From: Marinobacter nauticus
Lineage (GTDB): Bacteria > Pseudomonadota > Gammaproteobacteria > Pseudomonadales > Oleiphilaceae
NCBI RefSeq assembly: GCF_003634635.1
Contig: NZ_RBJB01000002.1
Coordinates: 186,001 to 250,000 of the forward strand
Reading direction: 5' to 3'
DNA: 64,000 nt
A program made the translations under genes and the position numbers. The notes under the pieces are model-generated. The model was not told the DNA's origin. It saw only the letters and a list, made by a program, of their open reading frames with translations, and did not search any database. Position 1 is the first letter of the stretch. Each line of letters opens with the position of its first letter. Shown here in pieces: positions 1 through 11,916 of the stretch.

Positions 1-2
1 AA

Positions 3-1529
3 AAGGTAACGGAATTGCAGGCAAAGCTGGCGGAAGCAGAAGCCAGGCTCGAGCAGGCAACCGAGCAGCTTGAGCATCTCCAGGAGAAGGCGGAGCGTGC
101 CGAAACCGAACGGGACGAGGCTCAAGCCCGCCACAGCGACGTCGAGCGGGAGCTTGGGGCTCTGGCCTCCCGTGCCAGTGGTCTGAAAGCCAGGGCAGAG
201 CAGATTGAAGCCCGGCTGTCCCGGATCAGGGAAGACATTGCGGATGTGGGCCTGGCGTTGGAAGAGCAGAACGCCAACCTTCAGGAAGCCCGTGAGGAGT
301 GGGATATTGCACTCGCATCCAGCGAGGACAGTGAGGAAGAGAAAGAGCAGTTGCTGGAGCAACGGGATTCTCTGAGGGAAACACTGGACCGCCTGCGCCA
401 GGAAGCCCGGCATGACCGTGATCACGCTCATCAACTGCAACTACAGTTGCAGACACTCCAGAGCCAGCGCGACGGACTGCAGCAAACCATCGACCGGATG
501 CAGATGCAGAAAGAGCGCCTGGAAGAGCGGCTGGATGTACTCAGGGAATCCCGCGAAAGTGCCGAGGAGCCTATTGAGGATCTCCAGTTGCAACTTGAAG
601 GGTTGCTGGAACGACGACTGGCCGAAGAAGAAAAGCTCAGTGCCGCCCGGGATGGCCTGGAAGAGATTGATCGACAGGTTCGTGATCGCGAACAGGGGCG
701 GAGCCGAACCGAGCATCAGGTTCAGGAAATCCGGGCTCGGCTGGAAAAACTGAAGATGGAATCCCAGGCCCTGGAAATTCGCTCAGGCAACCATATTGAG
801 CAGCTCAAAGAACTCAACGTTAAGCTCCAGGACGTTCTCGAACAGCTGCCAGAGGATGCTGAAGAAAAGGTCTGGGCCGAAGAGCTGGAGAAAATCGGTA
901 ACCGTATCCAGCGTTTGGGAGCAATTAACCTCGCGGCCATTGAAGAGTATCAGGTACAAAGCGAGCGAAAGACCTACCTGGACGAGCAGCACAACGACCT
1001 GATGGAAGCGCTGGAAACCCTGGACAATGCTATCCGGAAAATTGACCGGGAAACCCGGCAGCGCTTCAAAGAGACGTTTGATCAGGTGAATGGCGGCCTG
1101 CAGGCCCTTTTCCCGAAAGTATTCGGTGGTGGCAATGCCTATCTCGAGTTGACCGGGGAAGACTTGCTGGAGACTGGCGTGGCCATCATGGCGAGGCCGC
1201 CGGGCAAGAAGAACAGCACCATCCACCTGTTGTCGGGGGGTGAGAAGGCGCTGACAGCCATCGCGCTTGTGTTCTCGATTTTCCAGCTCAATCCCGCTCC
1301 GTTCTGTATGCTGGACGAAGTGGACGCGCCGCTGGACGACGCCAACGTGGGTCGCTACGCGAATATGGTTAAGGAAATGTCGAAACAGGTTCAGTTCATC
1401 TACATTACCCATAACAAGATCGCCATGGAGATGGCGGATCAGTTAATGGGGGTCACCATGCACGAACCCGGCTGCTCGCGCCTGGTATCTGTTGATGTGG
1501 ATGAGGCCGCCGCGCTGGCTGAGGCCTGA
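3..1529 (+). CDS. smc: Chromosome partition protein SMC, C-terminal part (5' end outside window)
   Basis: Structural maintenance of chromosomes ATPase, core of the bacterial condensin complex that compacts and segregates DNA. Only about the last 508 residues are visible and the frame is open to the left edge. They comprise a long Glu/Arg/Gln-rich coiled coil (to about residue 300 of the visible part), then the C-terminal ATPase head. The head shows the ABC signature [15 protein letters not shown] and the Walker B/D-loop stretch [17 protein letters not shown]. It ends 130 nt before zipA on the same strand, an order common in gammaproteobacteria. The hinge and N-terminal Walker A half must lie upstream of the window. 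Confidence 0.95.
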   Translation, partial: KVTELQAKLAEAEARLEQATEQLEHLQEKAERAETERDEAQARHSDVERELGALASRASGLKARAEQIEARLSRIREDIADVGLALEEQNANLQEAREEWDIALASSEDSEEEKEQLLEQRDSLRETLDRLRQEARHDRDHAHQLQLQLQTLQSQRDGLQQTIDRMQMQKERLEERLDVLRESRESAEEPIEDLQLQLEGLLERRLAEEEKLSAARDGLEEIDRQVRDREQGRSRTEHQVQEIRARLEKLKMESQALEIRSGNHIEQLKELNVKLQDVLEQLPEDAEEKVWAEELEKIGNRIQRLGAINLAAIEEYQVQSERKTYLDEQHNDLMEALETLDNAIRKIDRETRQRFKETFDQVNGGLQALFPKVFGGGNAYLELTGEDLLETGVAIMARPPGKKNSTIHLLSGGEKALTAIALVFSIFQLNPAPFCMLDEVDAPLDDANVGRYANMVKEMSKQVQFIYITHNKIAMEMADQLMGVTMHEPGCSRLVSVDVDEAAALAEA

Positions 1530-1659
1530 TAGGCGCAGTGGTTGGTGAAATGCTCGCCAACCATGACAATAACGCCATCTGGGCCCGGTGTGCGTTGTAT
1601 TCATTACGGGCTTTTCTTAGAGTAGCAACGTTCCAAACTGCAAACAGGACAGCAGCATT

Positions 1660-2676
1660 ATGTCACTTAGGGAATGGTTAATTGCCATAGGTACCCTGGT
1701 TATTATTGGAATTGTGATTGACGGTGTGCGCCGTATGCGGCGTGCCCGGAAGGAATCCATGGCCATTTCGTCCGGTATGGGGGCCGACGAACTCAAGGAT
1801 TCCCCGCTGGATGATGACTTCAACCCGGAATTGCCAAACGGTGGTGCTCGCACGGTTTCCCGCTCGACACTGGAAGACCGGGGCTATCTGAAACGCGATA
1901 TGTCCGCGCCCGTAAGTGCTGATCAAGAAGACGATGTAACCCCGGAATCCGGCTGGAGCGCCCGGGACGACGATGAGGATGACGGCATCCTGAGCCCTCC
2001 CAGGGTCGTGAAACCGGAAACAGAAGAATCCGAGCCCGTTGAGCGCGAGGCGGTTAGCACTCCGGCACCGGCGGTGGATAGATCGAAAACCAGGCCCTCC
2101 CGTCCTGAAAAGGCCAAAGCCGAACCCGAACCCAGAGCGGAAGAGCCGCCGGTGGTTACCACCGAAGTTGAGGAAGATACCGCCAGGCGAACGCCCAACA
2201 AGCCGCGCAAGAATCAGCCCCTGGCCGGAGCCAATCGCCCCGAGGCCAGGGAAGTCCTGGTGATCAACGTGTTGGCTCGCAGCGGCGAGCAGTTCCAGGG
2301 CAGCAAACTCAAGAGCCTGTTTGAGGCCTGCGGCCTGGAGCATGGCGATATGGACATTTACCACCGCCACGAATCCGAGGACACCACCACGTCTGTGCAA
2401 TTCAGTGTGGCCAATGCCGTGGAGCCGGGTACCTTCCGCCCGCAGGACATGGCGGGCCTCAGTACTCCCGGTATCAGTTTCTTCATGAGCCTGCCGGGGC
2501 CCACCAATGCGTTGCAGGCCTTCGAATTCATGCTTGAAACTGCCCAGTGCGTAGTCCGAAACCTTGGTGGCGAACTGAAAGATGAGCGCCGAAGCGTAAT
2601 GACGCCGCAAACCATTGAGCACTGTCGCCAGCGCATTCGTGAGTTTGAACGCAAACAACGCTCCCAGCGAGCCTAG
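1660..2676 (+). CDS. zipA: Cell division protein ZipA
   Basis: 338 aa. ZipA anchors the FtsZ ring to the inner membrane. The sequence has the expected layout: an N-terminal membrane segment (WLIAIGTLVIIGIVI, about residues 6-20) followed by an Arg-rich stop-transfer stretch. A long acidic and Pro/Lys/Glu-rich linker spans about residues 40-195. The globular FtsZ-binding ZipA_C domain (from about residue 200, starting EVLVINVLARSGEQFQG) runs to the end. Its place between smc and ligA, with only 24 nt to ligA, supports the call. The linker is low complexity and poorly conserved in the family. Confidence 0.93.
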   Translation: MSLREWLIAIGTLVIIGIVIDGVRRMRRARKESMAISSGMGADELKDSPLDDDFNPELPNGGARTVSRSTLEDRGYLKRDMSAPVSADQEDDVTPESGWSARDDDEDDGILSPPRVVKPETEESEPVEREAVSTPAPAVDRSKTRPSRPEKAKAEPEPRAEEPPVVTTEVEEDTARRTPNKPRKNQPLAGANRPEAREVLVINVLARSGEQFQGSKLKSLFEACGLEHGDMDIYHRHESEDTTTSVQFSVANAVEPGTFRPQDMAGLSTPGISFFMSLPGPTNALQAFEFMLETAQCVVRNLGGELKDERRSVMTPQTIEHCRQRIREFERKQRSQRA

Positions 2677-4737
<2,061 letters not shown>

Positions 4738-4826
4738 GGGCTGCTGGCCAAAGAATCTGAGAACTCGCGCAGATCGCTCCGGATTCAAATTGGCTACCAT
4801 GGCGTTGATCTGTAACGGTGTGTAAA

Positions 4827-4845
4827 CCGGATGCCAGGCATCCGG
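4827..4845. repeat. Perfect palindrome between ligA and the lipoprotein gene
   Basis: CCGGATGCCAGGCATCCGG is a 19-bp perfect palindrome around one central A, 89 nt after the ligA stop and 39 nt before the next start. As RNA it would fold as a 7-bp stem with a CCAGG loop. No T-run follows on the plus strand, so it is not a classical terminator. It may be an operator or an mRNA-stabilising hairpin. Confidence 0.45.
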
Positions 4846-4884
4846 GCACGGCCATAACAATAACGTCATGAAACGGATTTTTGC

Positions 4885-7623
4885 ATGCGCGCCGATTTGT
4901 TCTCCCGCTCAACCGCCTCGGGCCGCCTCCTTGGTGTTGCCCTGATTGCCCTGGCAGCAACCGGCTGCAAGACCGAAAAAGATCCTGACCAGCCCACGTT
5001 GTTGGGGGCGCCACCGACCACCGCCTATCTGGGGGTGGAGTATTACTACAACTGGGGCGCCTATGGCGGCGAAAGCATTCTCGATTACTCACTGACTAAT
5101 GCACCATCCTGGCTTGCGCTGGAAGACACCAGCAATAAGGCGCGTCAGGGTATTATCATGCGCGGTGTGCCTGGGCTATCCGGGGGCAACCGGGGTGAAG
5201 CTGATCTTGGCCAGACCGAGAATATCGAGATAGTCACCACGGACGGCCGCATGGCGGGTTTTCAGCCGTTTGATATCGAGGTCAAGCGGAACGTTATCAC
5301 CCTTGCCGGAGCCAATCTGAAAGAAGGTGAAAGCCAGGACTCCGAAGACGAGTTGGAAGAAGGGTGTGCGGTGCCTGAGCTTGATGCCGGCTCCTATTCT
5401 TACGAGCTCCAGAAGTTCACGGGTGAGGGCGCGCCGGATGGAACTGAGTCAGTTACCTACCCAACAAAGCGCGCGTATGTAAAAGTAAATCTGGATCAAC
5501 CCTCGGTTACCGAAGTCAAAATCGCCTTTGAGCTGCGTTCTGATTTCGACCCAACTGCCTGTGACAATGACGAAACTGATCCCGCCCATCAGGACTGCAA
5601 ATATAGCCGCGCCAACACCGGTGCGATTATTATTGGCGAAGACCTTGTTGCGCTCAGCGACGAACTGAATCACCCCGTTGATAAAGAGGGTAACCCCCTC
5701 GAGTACGTCGAGTATGACACGACTGGCGATACGGTAACCGGCGGTGTTGTGACACTGAAGCCCGGTCTTACCGAGTGCTATATCCCCTTTGAAGTGGTTG
5801 ACGACCTGCTTCCCGAGCCAACAGAAGTGGCGACCATGGTTCTGACCGAAGTACGCCAGGGCATTGCCTCCCTGGGCAATGGTAGCGTTGAGGTCAAGGC
5901 CAACCTTTCAATTGAGGATAACGAGCCGCTACTCAGCATAGAAACCGTCAATGGCGGTAGTCGCGATACGATCAATACCGAGACGACTCGTGAGTATCGC
6001 GCCATTCTCACGGGTGACCGTAAAACCCTGTTCAGAGCCAAGCTGACAAGAATTGGTGAGCTGACCGGTGTTGTCGAGGACGAGACTTTCGAGATTGTTG
6101 AGAAGAATGCTCAGGGTACCTACGATCCAATTGAGGAGCTGGTATTCCCGCTGGAGCAGGATGAAATCACCTTTGGTGTGCGTGCGCTTGTTTACAACAA
6201 TCTTCAGGATGAATTGGACGACAACGCTGCGCCTATTGGCGTCGATGTAAATTACCAGGCTGGCCGGGCCGGATATGCGAGGGGCGAGTCTGAAACACTG
6301 CTGAGGCTGAACCTGAACCGTCTGATTGAACCGCTGGTCTGGAGTGATGGCTTTATGGCAACGGATGTGGCGCTGGGCCATGAGGGTCGCGTATTCGTTG
6401 CGGGTTACCTACCAGGAAACAACCAGGTTCAGGTCCGCATTTATGATCAGGCAGGTATGGAGCTGCAGATTGTTGACGTGACAGACCCGGCGATAACACT
6501 GCAACCTTCAGACGTATTCCTGGACGTAGGTGTAAGAACGGTTACTGAAAACAATAACCGTGTGAATCGTTATGAAATTGCCGTTGCTTTCAGCTCTGAC
6601 CAAACAGCGCCGGGAGCTCCGGTTGGCGGGTCTGATGCGGTAACGGCCCTGTTTCATTATGACGGTGCTTCGGGGAACTATCTTCCCAGCTGGACCGGAA
6701 ACAATATCTTCAGGATTGGCACGCCGGCGGACGATTCAGTGCGATGGGTGGGTATTAACGGCACCACTGGCTATGTGTTGGTGGGCGGCGAAACCCGCGG
6801 TGCCTGGAATAACGGTGCCTACCAGGGCGGCACCGACAGTTTCCTGGCCCGCATTGATACGGCGGAGAACGCAGGAGCTCTGGAGCCGACCCTGGCCTGG
6901 ACGCGGCAGGTTGGCTCATCAGGTGATGAGACGGTAGTCGGTGGTAGCTCACAAGGCTCCCTGGCTCTGTTGTTCGGGGCGTCGCCAATGACGCTGGATG
7001 GCCTGGGAAATGTTGGCCCGTATTTCTTCAATGGCAACACCGGAGAGTCACCGACCGTGTATCAGGTGGGTGAAGACAGTTCTGAATCGCTCGGGGACGG
7101 TCTGTATGGTGGTGCCGGGGTGGTGCTGATTGGCGACGCGCCCTATAGCTACCGATTCCGTGAAGCGCAGCCAGAGGATGCCGGTACCGAAAATGCGGAG
7201 GATGAGATTATTCGCACGCGGTTGGATAATCGGGCCGGCTTTGTTTTGGGATTCAATACTTCAGGCGAACCTCTGAGCGCGTACACCGTTGATGATGCCG
7301 GTGATCTATCCAATGAATTCCTGACCAGTGGAGTCCGGTTTGACGGTGATATTGTGGTGTCGGGCAATACCAACGGGAGCTTTGTTGAAGGCCAGGCGGC
7401 GCCGGTGACGGGCACAGAGAGTATCCTGGCGAGAGTGGATACCTCAGAATCTGACGTAGCTTTCCGCAACTGGCGTAGGCAACTGGCATTCGAAGGTCTG
7501 GACATTCTCGATCTGGAGAATTACCGCGACGATGAAGTGGTGGCGTTGGTGAACCGAAATGGCGAAAGGATGCTGCTTGTTTTCAGCCCGGAAGGTGAGT
7601 TACTGACACCGATAACGCCGTAA
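4885..7623 (+). CDS. Large secreted lipoprotein with Ig-like, Calx-beta-like and beta-propeller-like regions
   Basis: 912 aa, function unknown. A lipoprotein signal is clear: basic N-terminus, hydrophobic core (LLGVALIALAATGC), predicted lipidated Cys28. After it comes a putative-Ig-like domain (about 37-135, with TAYLGVEYYYNWGAYGG and APSWLAL), as in He_PIG repeats. Next is a Calx-beta-like segment (about 140-350, with VVDDLLPEPTEVATMVL and LSIEDNEPLLSIE). The C-terminal half (about 475-912) holds repeated Gly/Asp-rich beta strands reminiscent of SBBP-type propellers (VLVGGETRG, SFLARIDTAEN, ESILARVDTSES). It is probably an outer-membrane or surface protein for adhesion or polymer contact, but no enzymatic motif was seen. 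It stands alone, convergent with the CBS-domain gene. Confidence 0.7.
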   Translation: MRADLFSRSTASGRLLGVALIALAATGCKTEKDPDQPTLLGAPPTTAYLGVEYYYNWGAYGGESILDYSLTNAPSWLALEDTSNKARQGIIMRGVPGLSGGNRGEADLGQTENIEIVTTDGRMAGFQPFDIEVKRNVITLAGANLKEGESQDSEDELEEGCAVPELDAGSYSYELQKFTGEGAPDGTESVTYPTKRAYVKVNLDQPSVTEVKIAFELRSDFDPTACDNDETDPAHQDCKYSRANTGAIIIGEDLVALSDELNHPVDKEGNPLEYVEYDTTGDTVTGGVVTLKPGLTECYIPFEVVDDLLPEPTEVATMVLTEVRQGIASLGNGSVEVKANLSIEDNEPLLSIETVNGGSRDTINTETTREYRAILTGDRKTLFRAKLTRIGELTGVVEDETFEIVEKNAQGTYDPIEELVFPLEQDEITFGVRALVYNNLQDELDDNAAPIGVDVNYQAGRAGYARGESETLLRLNLNRLIEPLVWSDGFMATDVALGHEGRVFVAGYLPGNNQVQVRIYDQAGMELQIVDVTDPAITLQPSDVFLDVGVRTVTENNNRVNRYEIAVAFSSDQTAPGAPVGGSDAVTALFHYDGASGNYLPSWTGNNIFRIGTPADDSVRWVGINGTTGYVLVGGETRGAWNNGAYQGGTDSFLARIDTAENAGALEPTLAWTRQVGSSGDETVVGGSSQGSLALLFGASPMTLDGLGNVGPYFFNGNTGESPTVYQVGEDSSESLGDGLYGGAGVVLIGDAPYSYRFREAQPEDAGTENAEDEIIRTRLDNRAGFVLGFNTSGEPLSAYTVDDAGDLSNEFLTSGVRFDGDIVVSGNTNGSFVEGQAAPVTGTESILARVDTSESDVAFRNWRRQLAFEGLDILDLENYRDDEVVALVNRNGERMLLVFSPEGELLTPITP

Positions 7624-7651
7624 TCCTCCGGGTTGCAGGTCCGGGGTGGGG

Positions 7652-8296
7652 TCAGACCGCCCCTTCCTGTCGGCCCGCATTGGCATAAAGCTTCAGGTAG
7701 TCGGTGCTGGTGACCACGCCGGCGGGTTGTCCGGCAGCATTGATGACCAGGGCTGCATTCAACCGGTGAGCAAGCATCAGGCGTGCTAGTTGATGGGCGT
7801 CGGTTTCGGGAGATGCAGTCAGAAAAGCCGGTAGTTCAATGTGAATCAGGCTTTGGTTCAAAGCTTCCGAACTGTTCTCGTGAATCCACGAAAGAAGCCA
7901 TCGCAGGTCGATCAGGCCTGCGACATTGTTATCCGAGAGCACGACCAGATGGTGAACGCCGTGTTCTTCCATGGTCTCCAGCGCCTCTGCGACGGTGGCA
8001 GAAGCAGGAACCGAAAACTGAGCTGGCGAGCTGATGTCGGCGACGGGCAGGTAAACCCTTTCCTCCCGACGTTCGCCCGCAGCAGCGGCACCATACTCCT
8101 GAAGTGCGCGGAAGCTGCTACCACCGCCGCCGCTGTGCACTGCCTGCTGAAACTCGGCGTCGGTAGCCTCGCTGTGTTCGGCAGAAATGGACGCAGACTC
8201 CGACAGCTCGGTGACATCGCCCACCCGGCGACTTCGGAACGCTTCGGGTAACCGGGTCCCGATCGGACGTCCGGGTTCACTGACGAAAATGGACAT
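7652..8296 (-). CDS. CBS-domain protein
   Basis: 214 aa from the chosen start. Two tandem CBS motifs occupy about residues 75-205 (SSPAQFSVPASATVAEALETM... and ...LPAFLTASPETDAHQLARLML), a module that usually binds adenosyl nucleotides and regulates partner proteins. The N-terminal 70 residues are variable and Ser/Glu-rich. The start at 8296 is preferred over one 39 nt upstream because GAGGTGG lies 4 nt before this ATG. No fused catalytic or transport domain is present, so the regulated partner is unknown. It is convergent with the lipoprotein gene (28 nt between stops). Confidence 0.8.
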   Translation of the reverse strand: MSIFVSEPGRPIGTRLPEAFRSRRVGDVTELSESASISAEHSEATDAEFQQAVHSGGGGSSFRALQEYGAAAAGERREERVYLPVADISSPAQFSVPASATVAEALETMEEHGVHHLVVLSDNNVAGLIDLRWLLSWIHENSSEALNQSLIHIELPAFLTASPETDAHQLARLMLAHRLNAALVINAAGQPAGVVTSTDYLKLYANAGRQEGAV

Positions 8297-8387
8297 GGTT
8301 CCACCTCTCCGGGGGATTTCCCCCTCTACTGCCACCTTATGACGGTTTATCGGCCGCCGGACCGTTCGCTATAGCTCGAGTTTATTA

Positions 8388-10283
8388 CTATACGGTTAGT
8401 TGGTTCCGGTAAAGGCGCCCCGTTTCCACACGACGGGCGAGCCGGGTATTCAGGCAGGCTGGTTGCTGGCAGATCCGGTCGGCCAGATATTCCGCCAGCA
8501 GGGGAGCCCACACCAGGCCTTTGCTGCCGAAACCGGTGAGCAGATACACGCCGGTCCGGGATATCTCATTGTTGTCGGGGCACGGACCTGCCACCGGCTG
8601 ATAGTCGTGTGTGGCGCAGCGGAATGCGACGCGTCCCTCCAGGTGTTCTGCCTGTATGTGCTCTGAGATGTTTATGGAGGGCAGCAGTTCCCGAAGCTGG
8701 TCCAGGTTTTCCTGATGTCCCTCGGGCGTTGGTTCGGGGTTATCGTTGCGAAGATCAAATGTGGCACCGGTTATGGCACTGCCGTCATAAGCGGGGTTCA
8801 GGTATTTGGTGCCACAAATGACTACGTCTGGAAACCGGCAGCCGTCTGCGGGTATACGAGTGACCTGTCCGCGAATGGGCTTGAGGCGCAGCGACTGACC
8901 CTTAGGTACAGGTGCGAGGGCAGTGCTTTCATGGCCGGCAGCAACTACAACCTTTGCGGCTCTGAGAGATCTCCCGTCACTGGCCTGAATGACCCAGTGG
9001 TTGTCTGTCCACCTCAGCGTATCGGCCTTGAATCCGAAAATCGTGCGGATGAGCGGGTGCTCAATCAGCGTTTTGCACGCACGGGCGGGTTGTAACCACC
9101 CGGAACCCGGAAACCATAGCCCTTCGCACTGGACCGGTATGCCGGCAATACGACTAGCTTCTGTGGGTGATACGGCAGCCAGCAGGTTTTCGGGGTAGCT
9201 GCTGCGTTCCAGAAACCGCTTTTGGCGATCCTGCTCCTGGTCTGTGGCTGCGAGCTGCAGCAACCCGCATGGGTACCAGAACTCGCCCTGCCAGCGTTGG
9301 TAGAAGCGCTGACTGAAGCAAAGCGCGGTGGCTGCGAGCTCTGTCTGGTCGTTGTACTCGACACCGAGTTTTACATACAGGGCACCCTGGTCATTACCGG
9401 AAGCTCCTGCACCGGGGCCACTGGCCTGGTCGGCAAGCACCACCGGAACGCCCCGTTCCGCCAGGTTGCGGGCCAGAGCGGCACCGGCGATCCCGGCGCC
9501 AATGATGACGATGGGGTCAGTTCCGACAGTGGGGGCAGTGACCTCTTCCGACGTTGGCAGCCTGCCGGTCAGCATTTCCCGCTTGCGCCCGAAGCCGGGA
9601 ACTTTCGCCATCTCAAAGCCTTCATCTGCCAGCGCACGACGAACCCTGCCGACCGAGGTGAAGGTGGCCAGGGTGGTGCCGGGCTGGCTGTGAGCCCGAA
9701 TCTGATGAATGGCTTTTTCAAGCCACATGTCCGGGTTCAGCGACGGCGCAAATCCATCAAGGAACCAGGCGTCGGCCACGAATTCCAGTTCGTTCCAGGC
9801 GTCCAGTACATCGCCAAAACAGAGCGTAAGCCTGATCGCGCCGCCGCCAAGTACCAGGCGGTGAGTGCCTTTGATCAGCGGTGGGTAGTTCTCAATCAGC
9901 TCCCGTGCCAGGGGCTGCAGCCCCGGCCAGCTCTCCAGGGCCTTTTCCAGATCAGCCAGAGCCAGGGGGTAGCGCTCCACCGAGATGAAGTGAAGAATCG
10001 CGTGGTCTTGATCGTCAGGTCGTTGAGCCAGCCACTCGGCCCAGGTCGCCAGGAAGTTGAGCCCGGTTCCGAAACCTGTCTCGGCGATCACAAAGTGGCT
10101 GTTCCTGTCGAGTTTCGCGAAGCGCCCGGGTAGTCCATTTCTTTCGATGAACACGTAACGGGTTTCGGCCAGACCGTCATCTCTGCTGAAGTAAACGTCG
10201 CCAAAGCGCGCTGATTCAGGCACTCCGTCTCGCCATATCAGCTCCGCCGGTTCCATTGCCGGCGGACGAAGGTCGTTGATCAT
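8388..10283 (-). CDS. mnmC: Bifunctional tRNA wobble-uridine modification enzyme MnmC
   Basis: 631 aa, typical fusion length. It completes the mnm5s2U modification at position 34 of certain tRNAs. The N-terminal MnmD domain (about 1-240) is an SAM methyltransferase with the motifs VIAETGFGTGLNFLATW and DAWFLDGFAPSLNPDMW. The C-terminal MnmC domain is an FAD-dependent oxidase with the Rossmann fingerprint PIVIIGAGIAGAALARNLAE near residue 255 and a distal FAD contact (YLLTGFGSKGLVWAPLLAEYLA) near the end. It lies 5 nt downstream of the cyclophilin gene and likely shares its transcript. No strong ribosome binding site precedes the ATG, and an in-frame ATG 27 nt downstream is an alternative. Confidence 0.95.
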   Translation of the reverse strand: MINDLRPPAMEPAELIWRDGVPESARFGDVYFSRDDGLAETRYVFIERNGLPGRFAKLDRNSHFVIAETGFGTGLNFLATWAEWLAQRPDDQDHAILHFISVERYPLALADLEKALESWPGLQPLARELIENYPPLIKGTHRLVLGGGAIRLTLCFGDVLDAWNELEFVADAWFLDGFAPSLNPDMWLEKAIHQIRAHSQPGTTLATFTSVGRVRRALADEGFEMAKVPGFGRKREMLTGRLPTSEEVTAPTVGTDPIVIIGAGIAGAALARNLAERGVPVVLADQASGPGAGASGNDQGALYVKLGVEYNDQTELAATALCFSQRFYQRWQGEFWYPCGLLQLAATDQEQDRQKRFLERSSYPENLLAAVSPTEASRIAGIPVQCEGLWFPGSGWLQPARACKTLIEHPLIRTIFGFKADTLRWTDNHWVIQASDGRSLRAAKVVVAAGHESTALAPVPKGQSLRLKPIRGQVTRIPADGCRFPDVVICGTKYLNPAYDGSAITGATFDLRNDNPEPTPEGHQENLDQLRELLPSINISEHIQAEHLEGRVAFRCATHDYQPVAGPCPDNNEISRTGVYLLTGFGSKGLVWAPLLAEYLADRICQQPACLNTRLARRVETGRLYRNQLTV

Positions 10284-10288
10284 GGGGC

Positions 10289-10897
10289 TCAGTTGTCTTT
10301 TGTGATTTCTTCGGCGGACTCGATGATGACCGGGTTCACGGGAACATCGGCCATTCCGCGCTGGTAGCCGGTCTGGACCCCTGCGATACGATCAATCACA
10401 CCCATGCCATCGGTCACCTTGCCGAAAACCGCATAGCCCGGGCCCCGAACTCCGGCATTCAGGAAATCATTATTGGCCACATTGATGAAAAACTGGCTGG
10501 TGGCAGAATCCGGTGCATTGGTTCGGGCCATGGCGATGGTGCCGCGAAGGTTGGGCAGGGTGCTGGTGGCTTCATTCACAATCGGGGCTCTGGTTTTTTT
10601 GCGTCCAAGATTCTCATCGAATCCTCCGCCCTGGACCATGAAGCCGGGAATCACTCGGTGAAAGATGGTGCCATCGTAAAAACCGCTATTTACGTAAGCC
10701 AGAAAGTTTTCCACGGTTTTGGGCGCAACATCGGGCCGAAGCTGAAGCACGAAAGAGCCCTCCGTCGTGACAAAACGGACCTCAGGAAGTGCCGGTTCCT
10801 CGTTCTGGGCCACGGCTGGTGAGGTGGTCAGCAGAGTGGCAACGAAGGCAAACAGGACAGACATCACAATCGGGACGAGTTTTACGGGATTTGTCAT
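10289..10897 (-). CDS. ppiA: Periplasmic peptidyl-prolyl cis-trans isomerase (cyclophilin type)
   Basis: 202 aa. It catalyses prolyl isomerisation during folding of exported proteins. An N-terminal signal peptide (VMSVLFAFVATLLTTSPAVAQ, cleavage probably after AVA-Q near residue 30) is followed by one cyclophilin domain. Active-site features are the Arg in FHRVIPGFMVQGG and the ATSQFFINVANN segment. The Trp that governs cyclosporin binding in eukaryotes is not evident, as is usual for bacterial members. It is the first gene of a two-gene unit with mnmC. Confidence 0.92.
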   Translation of the reverse strand: MTNPVKLVPIVMSVLFAFVATLLTTSPAVAQNEEPALPEVRFVTTEGSFVLQLRPDVAPKTVENFLAYVNSGFYDGTIFHRVIPGFMVQGGGFDENLGRKKTRAPIVNEATSTLPNLRGTIAMARTNAPDSATSQFFINVANNDFLNAGVRGPGYAVFGKVTDGMGVIDRIAGVQTGYQRGMADVPVNPVIIESAEEITKDN

Positions 10898-11101
10898 TTC
10901 AAGGCAGCTCTCTGTTACAGGTGGTGACCAGAATACTGAGATAATCCGGCTATTACGTAGTTTGTGCAGATCTTAACAGATCATTACGCCATTAAGGGCA
11001 AATCAGAACAGCACGCTCAGAGGTTGTGGGCTACGCTTCACTTGACTGTTGAATACCGGGCCGGGTTGTACGGTGATCACTGATACTGCAGGAGGAATCT
11101 G

Positions 11102-11845
11102 GTGAGAATCCGTCAGGGTTTTGAAGAGAAATCCCGGCTTGGCCGGCTTTTGATCAATCGTGGCTACCTGTCTGAAGGTCAGCTGGAAGAAGGGCTTCGT
11201 GCGCAGAGGGAAACCGGGCAGCGCCTAGGTGAGGTGTTAATTGCTGCCGGCTGGATCTCAGAGAGGGAACTCCACCGCGTACTCAAGCATCAGTCGCGTT
11301 ACCGCAATGCAGCAGCGCTGGTTACCATGGTCACCTTGCCATTTCAGCCCCTGGTGTCACTGGCGTCCAGCAACACCAATGCAGCGCAGATAGGCGCCGG
11401 AGCGGGCGAACTCTACGAGCGGAGCGGACTCACACCCCTCTCGGAAGAGGAAATGTCAGGGGTGTCTGCACAAAGCGGTATTGGCCTGATGGAGCGCCTG
11501 GAGGCCGTGTCTTCCATGCCCGCCAGCGCCCGGGACGATCTCTCAGGAGAATCTCCCGATGTCGACGTGGTGGAAGGGATCAGGCTGGCGGCAAATGTAT
11601 TCGTGCCGGTGCTCAGTTTTCTGGATTCAGACCTTACAATTACGGGTGTGCATTACCGAGACTCAGAGCCTCGCTACTCGCTACAGGAAGACGGAGGCCT
11701 GAGGCTGGCATTTCCCGAGCGTATCGAGGAAATCCGGATGGATAATATTCGCGTGATGGGCGGCCAGACTCCACCCATGGGCAATGTCAGCATTCGCGAT
11801 ATCCGCTTTCACCCGGATTCCCAGATGACCATCTATACGCGTTGA
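11102..11845 (+). CDS. Protein with GspE-N/MshEN-like N-terminus and DUF6160-like C-terminus
   Basis: 247 aa; GTG start chosen because GGAGG lies 6-7 nt upstream (GCAGGAGGAATCTG). Residues about 10-60 (GRLLINRGYLSEGQLEEGLR, GEVLIAAGWISERELHRVLK) match the two-helix repeats found at the N-terminus of type II secretion/type IV pilus ATPases and in c-di-GMP-binding MshEN modules. A hydrophobic patch follows (about 72-92). The C-terminal half begins PLSEEEMSGVSAQSGI, resembling the start of DUF6160 (FilA-type putative surface/pilus component), and ends in short beta-rich repeats with ITGVHYRDSEP and VSIRDIRF. There is no ATPase domain. The function is unknown; a link to surface filaments or adhesion is inference. 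Confidence 0.55.
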   Translation: MRIRQGFEEKSRLGRLLINRGYLSEGQLEEGLRAQRETGQRLGEVLIAAGWISERELHRVLKHQSRYRNAAALVTMVTLPFQPLVSLASSNTNAAQIGAGAGELYERSGLTPLSEEEMSGVSAQSGIGLMERLEAVSSMPASARDDLSGESPDVDVVEGIRLAANVFVPVLSFLDSDLTITGVHYRDSEPRYSLQEDGGLRLAFPERIEEIRMDNIRVMGGQTPPMGNVSIRDIRFHPDSQMTIYTR

Positions 11846-11866
11846 AAACCTTGCCCTGAAACGAAG

Positions 11867-11891
11867 AATGCCCGGAAGATCTCCGGGCATT
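11867..11891. terminator. Bidirectional terminator between convergent genes
   Basis: AATGCCCGGA and TCCGGGCATT form a 10-bp perfect stem with a 5-nt loop (AGATC), placed between the convergent ends at 11845 and 11917. Flanking T-runs are short on both strands, so termination may be modest. Confidence 0.7.
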
Positions 11892-11916
11892 TCGTTGTCT
11901 GTGAGCGATGGGTGTA

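Noticed and set aside
9222..10133. Long plus-strand open frame opposite mnmC
   Set aside because: It mirrors the codon structure of mnmC, lacks a ribosome binding site and any recognisable domain.
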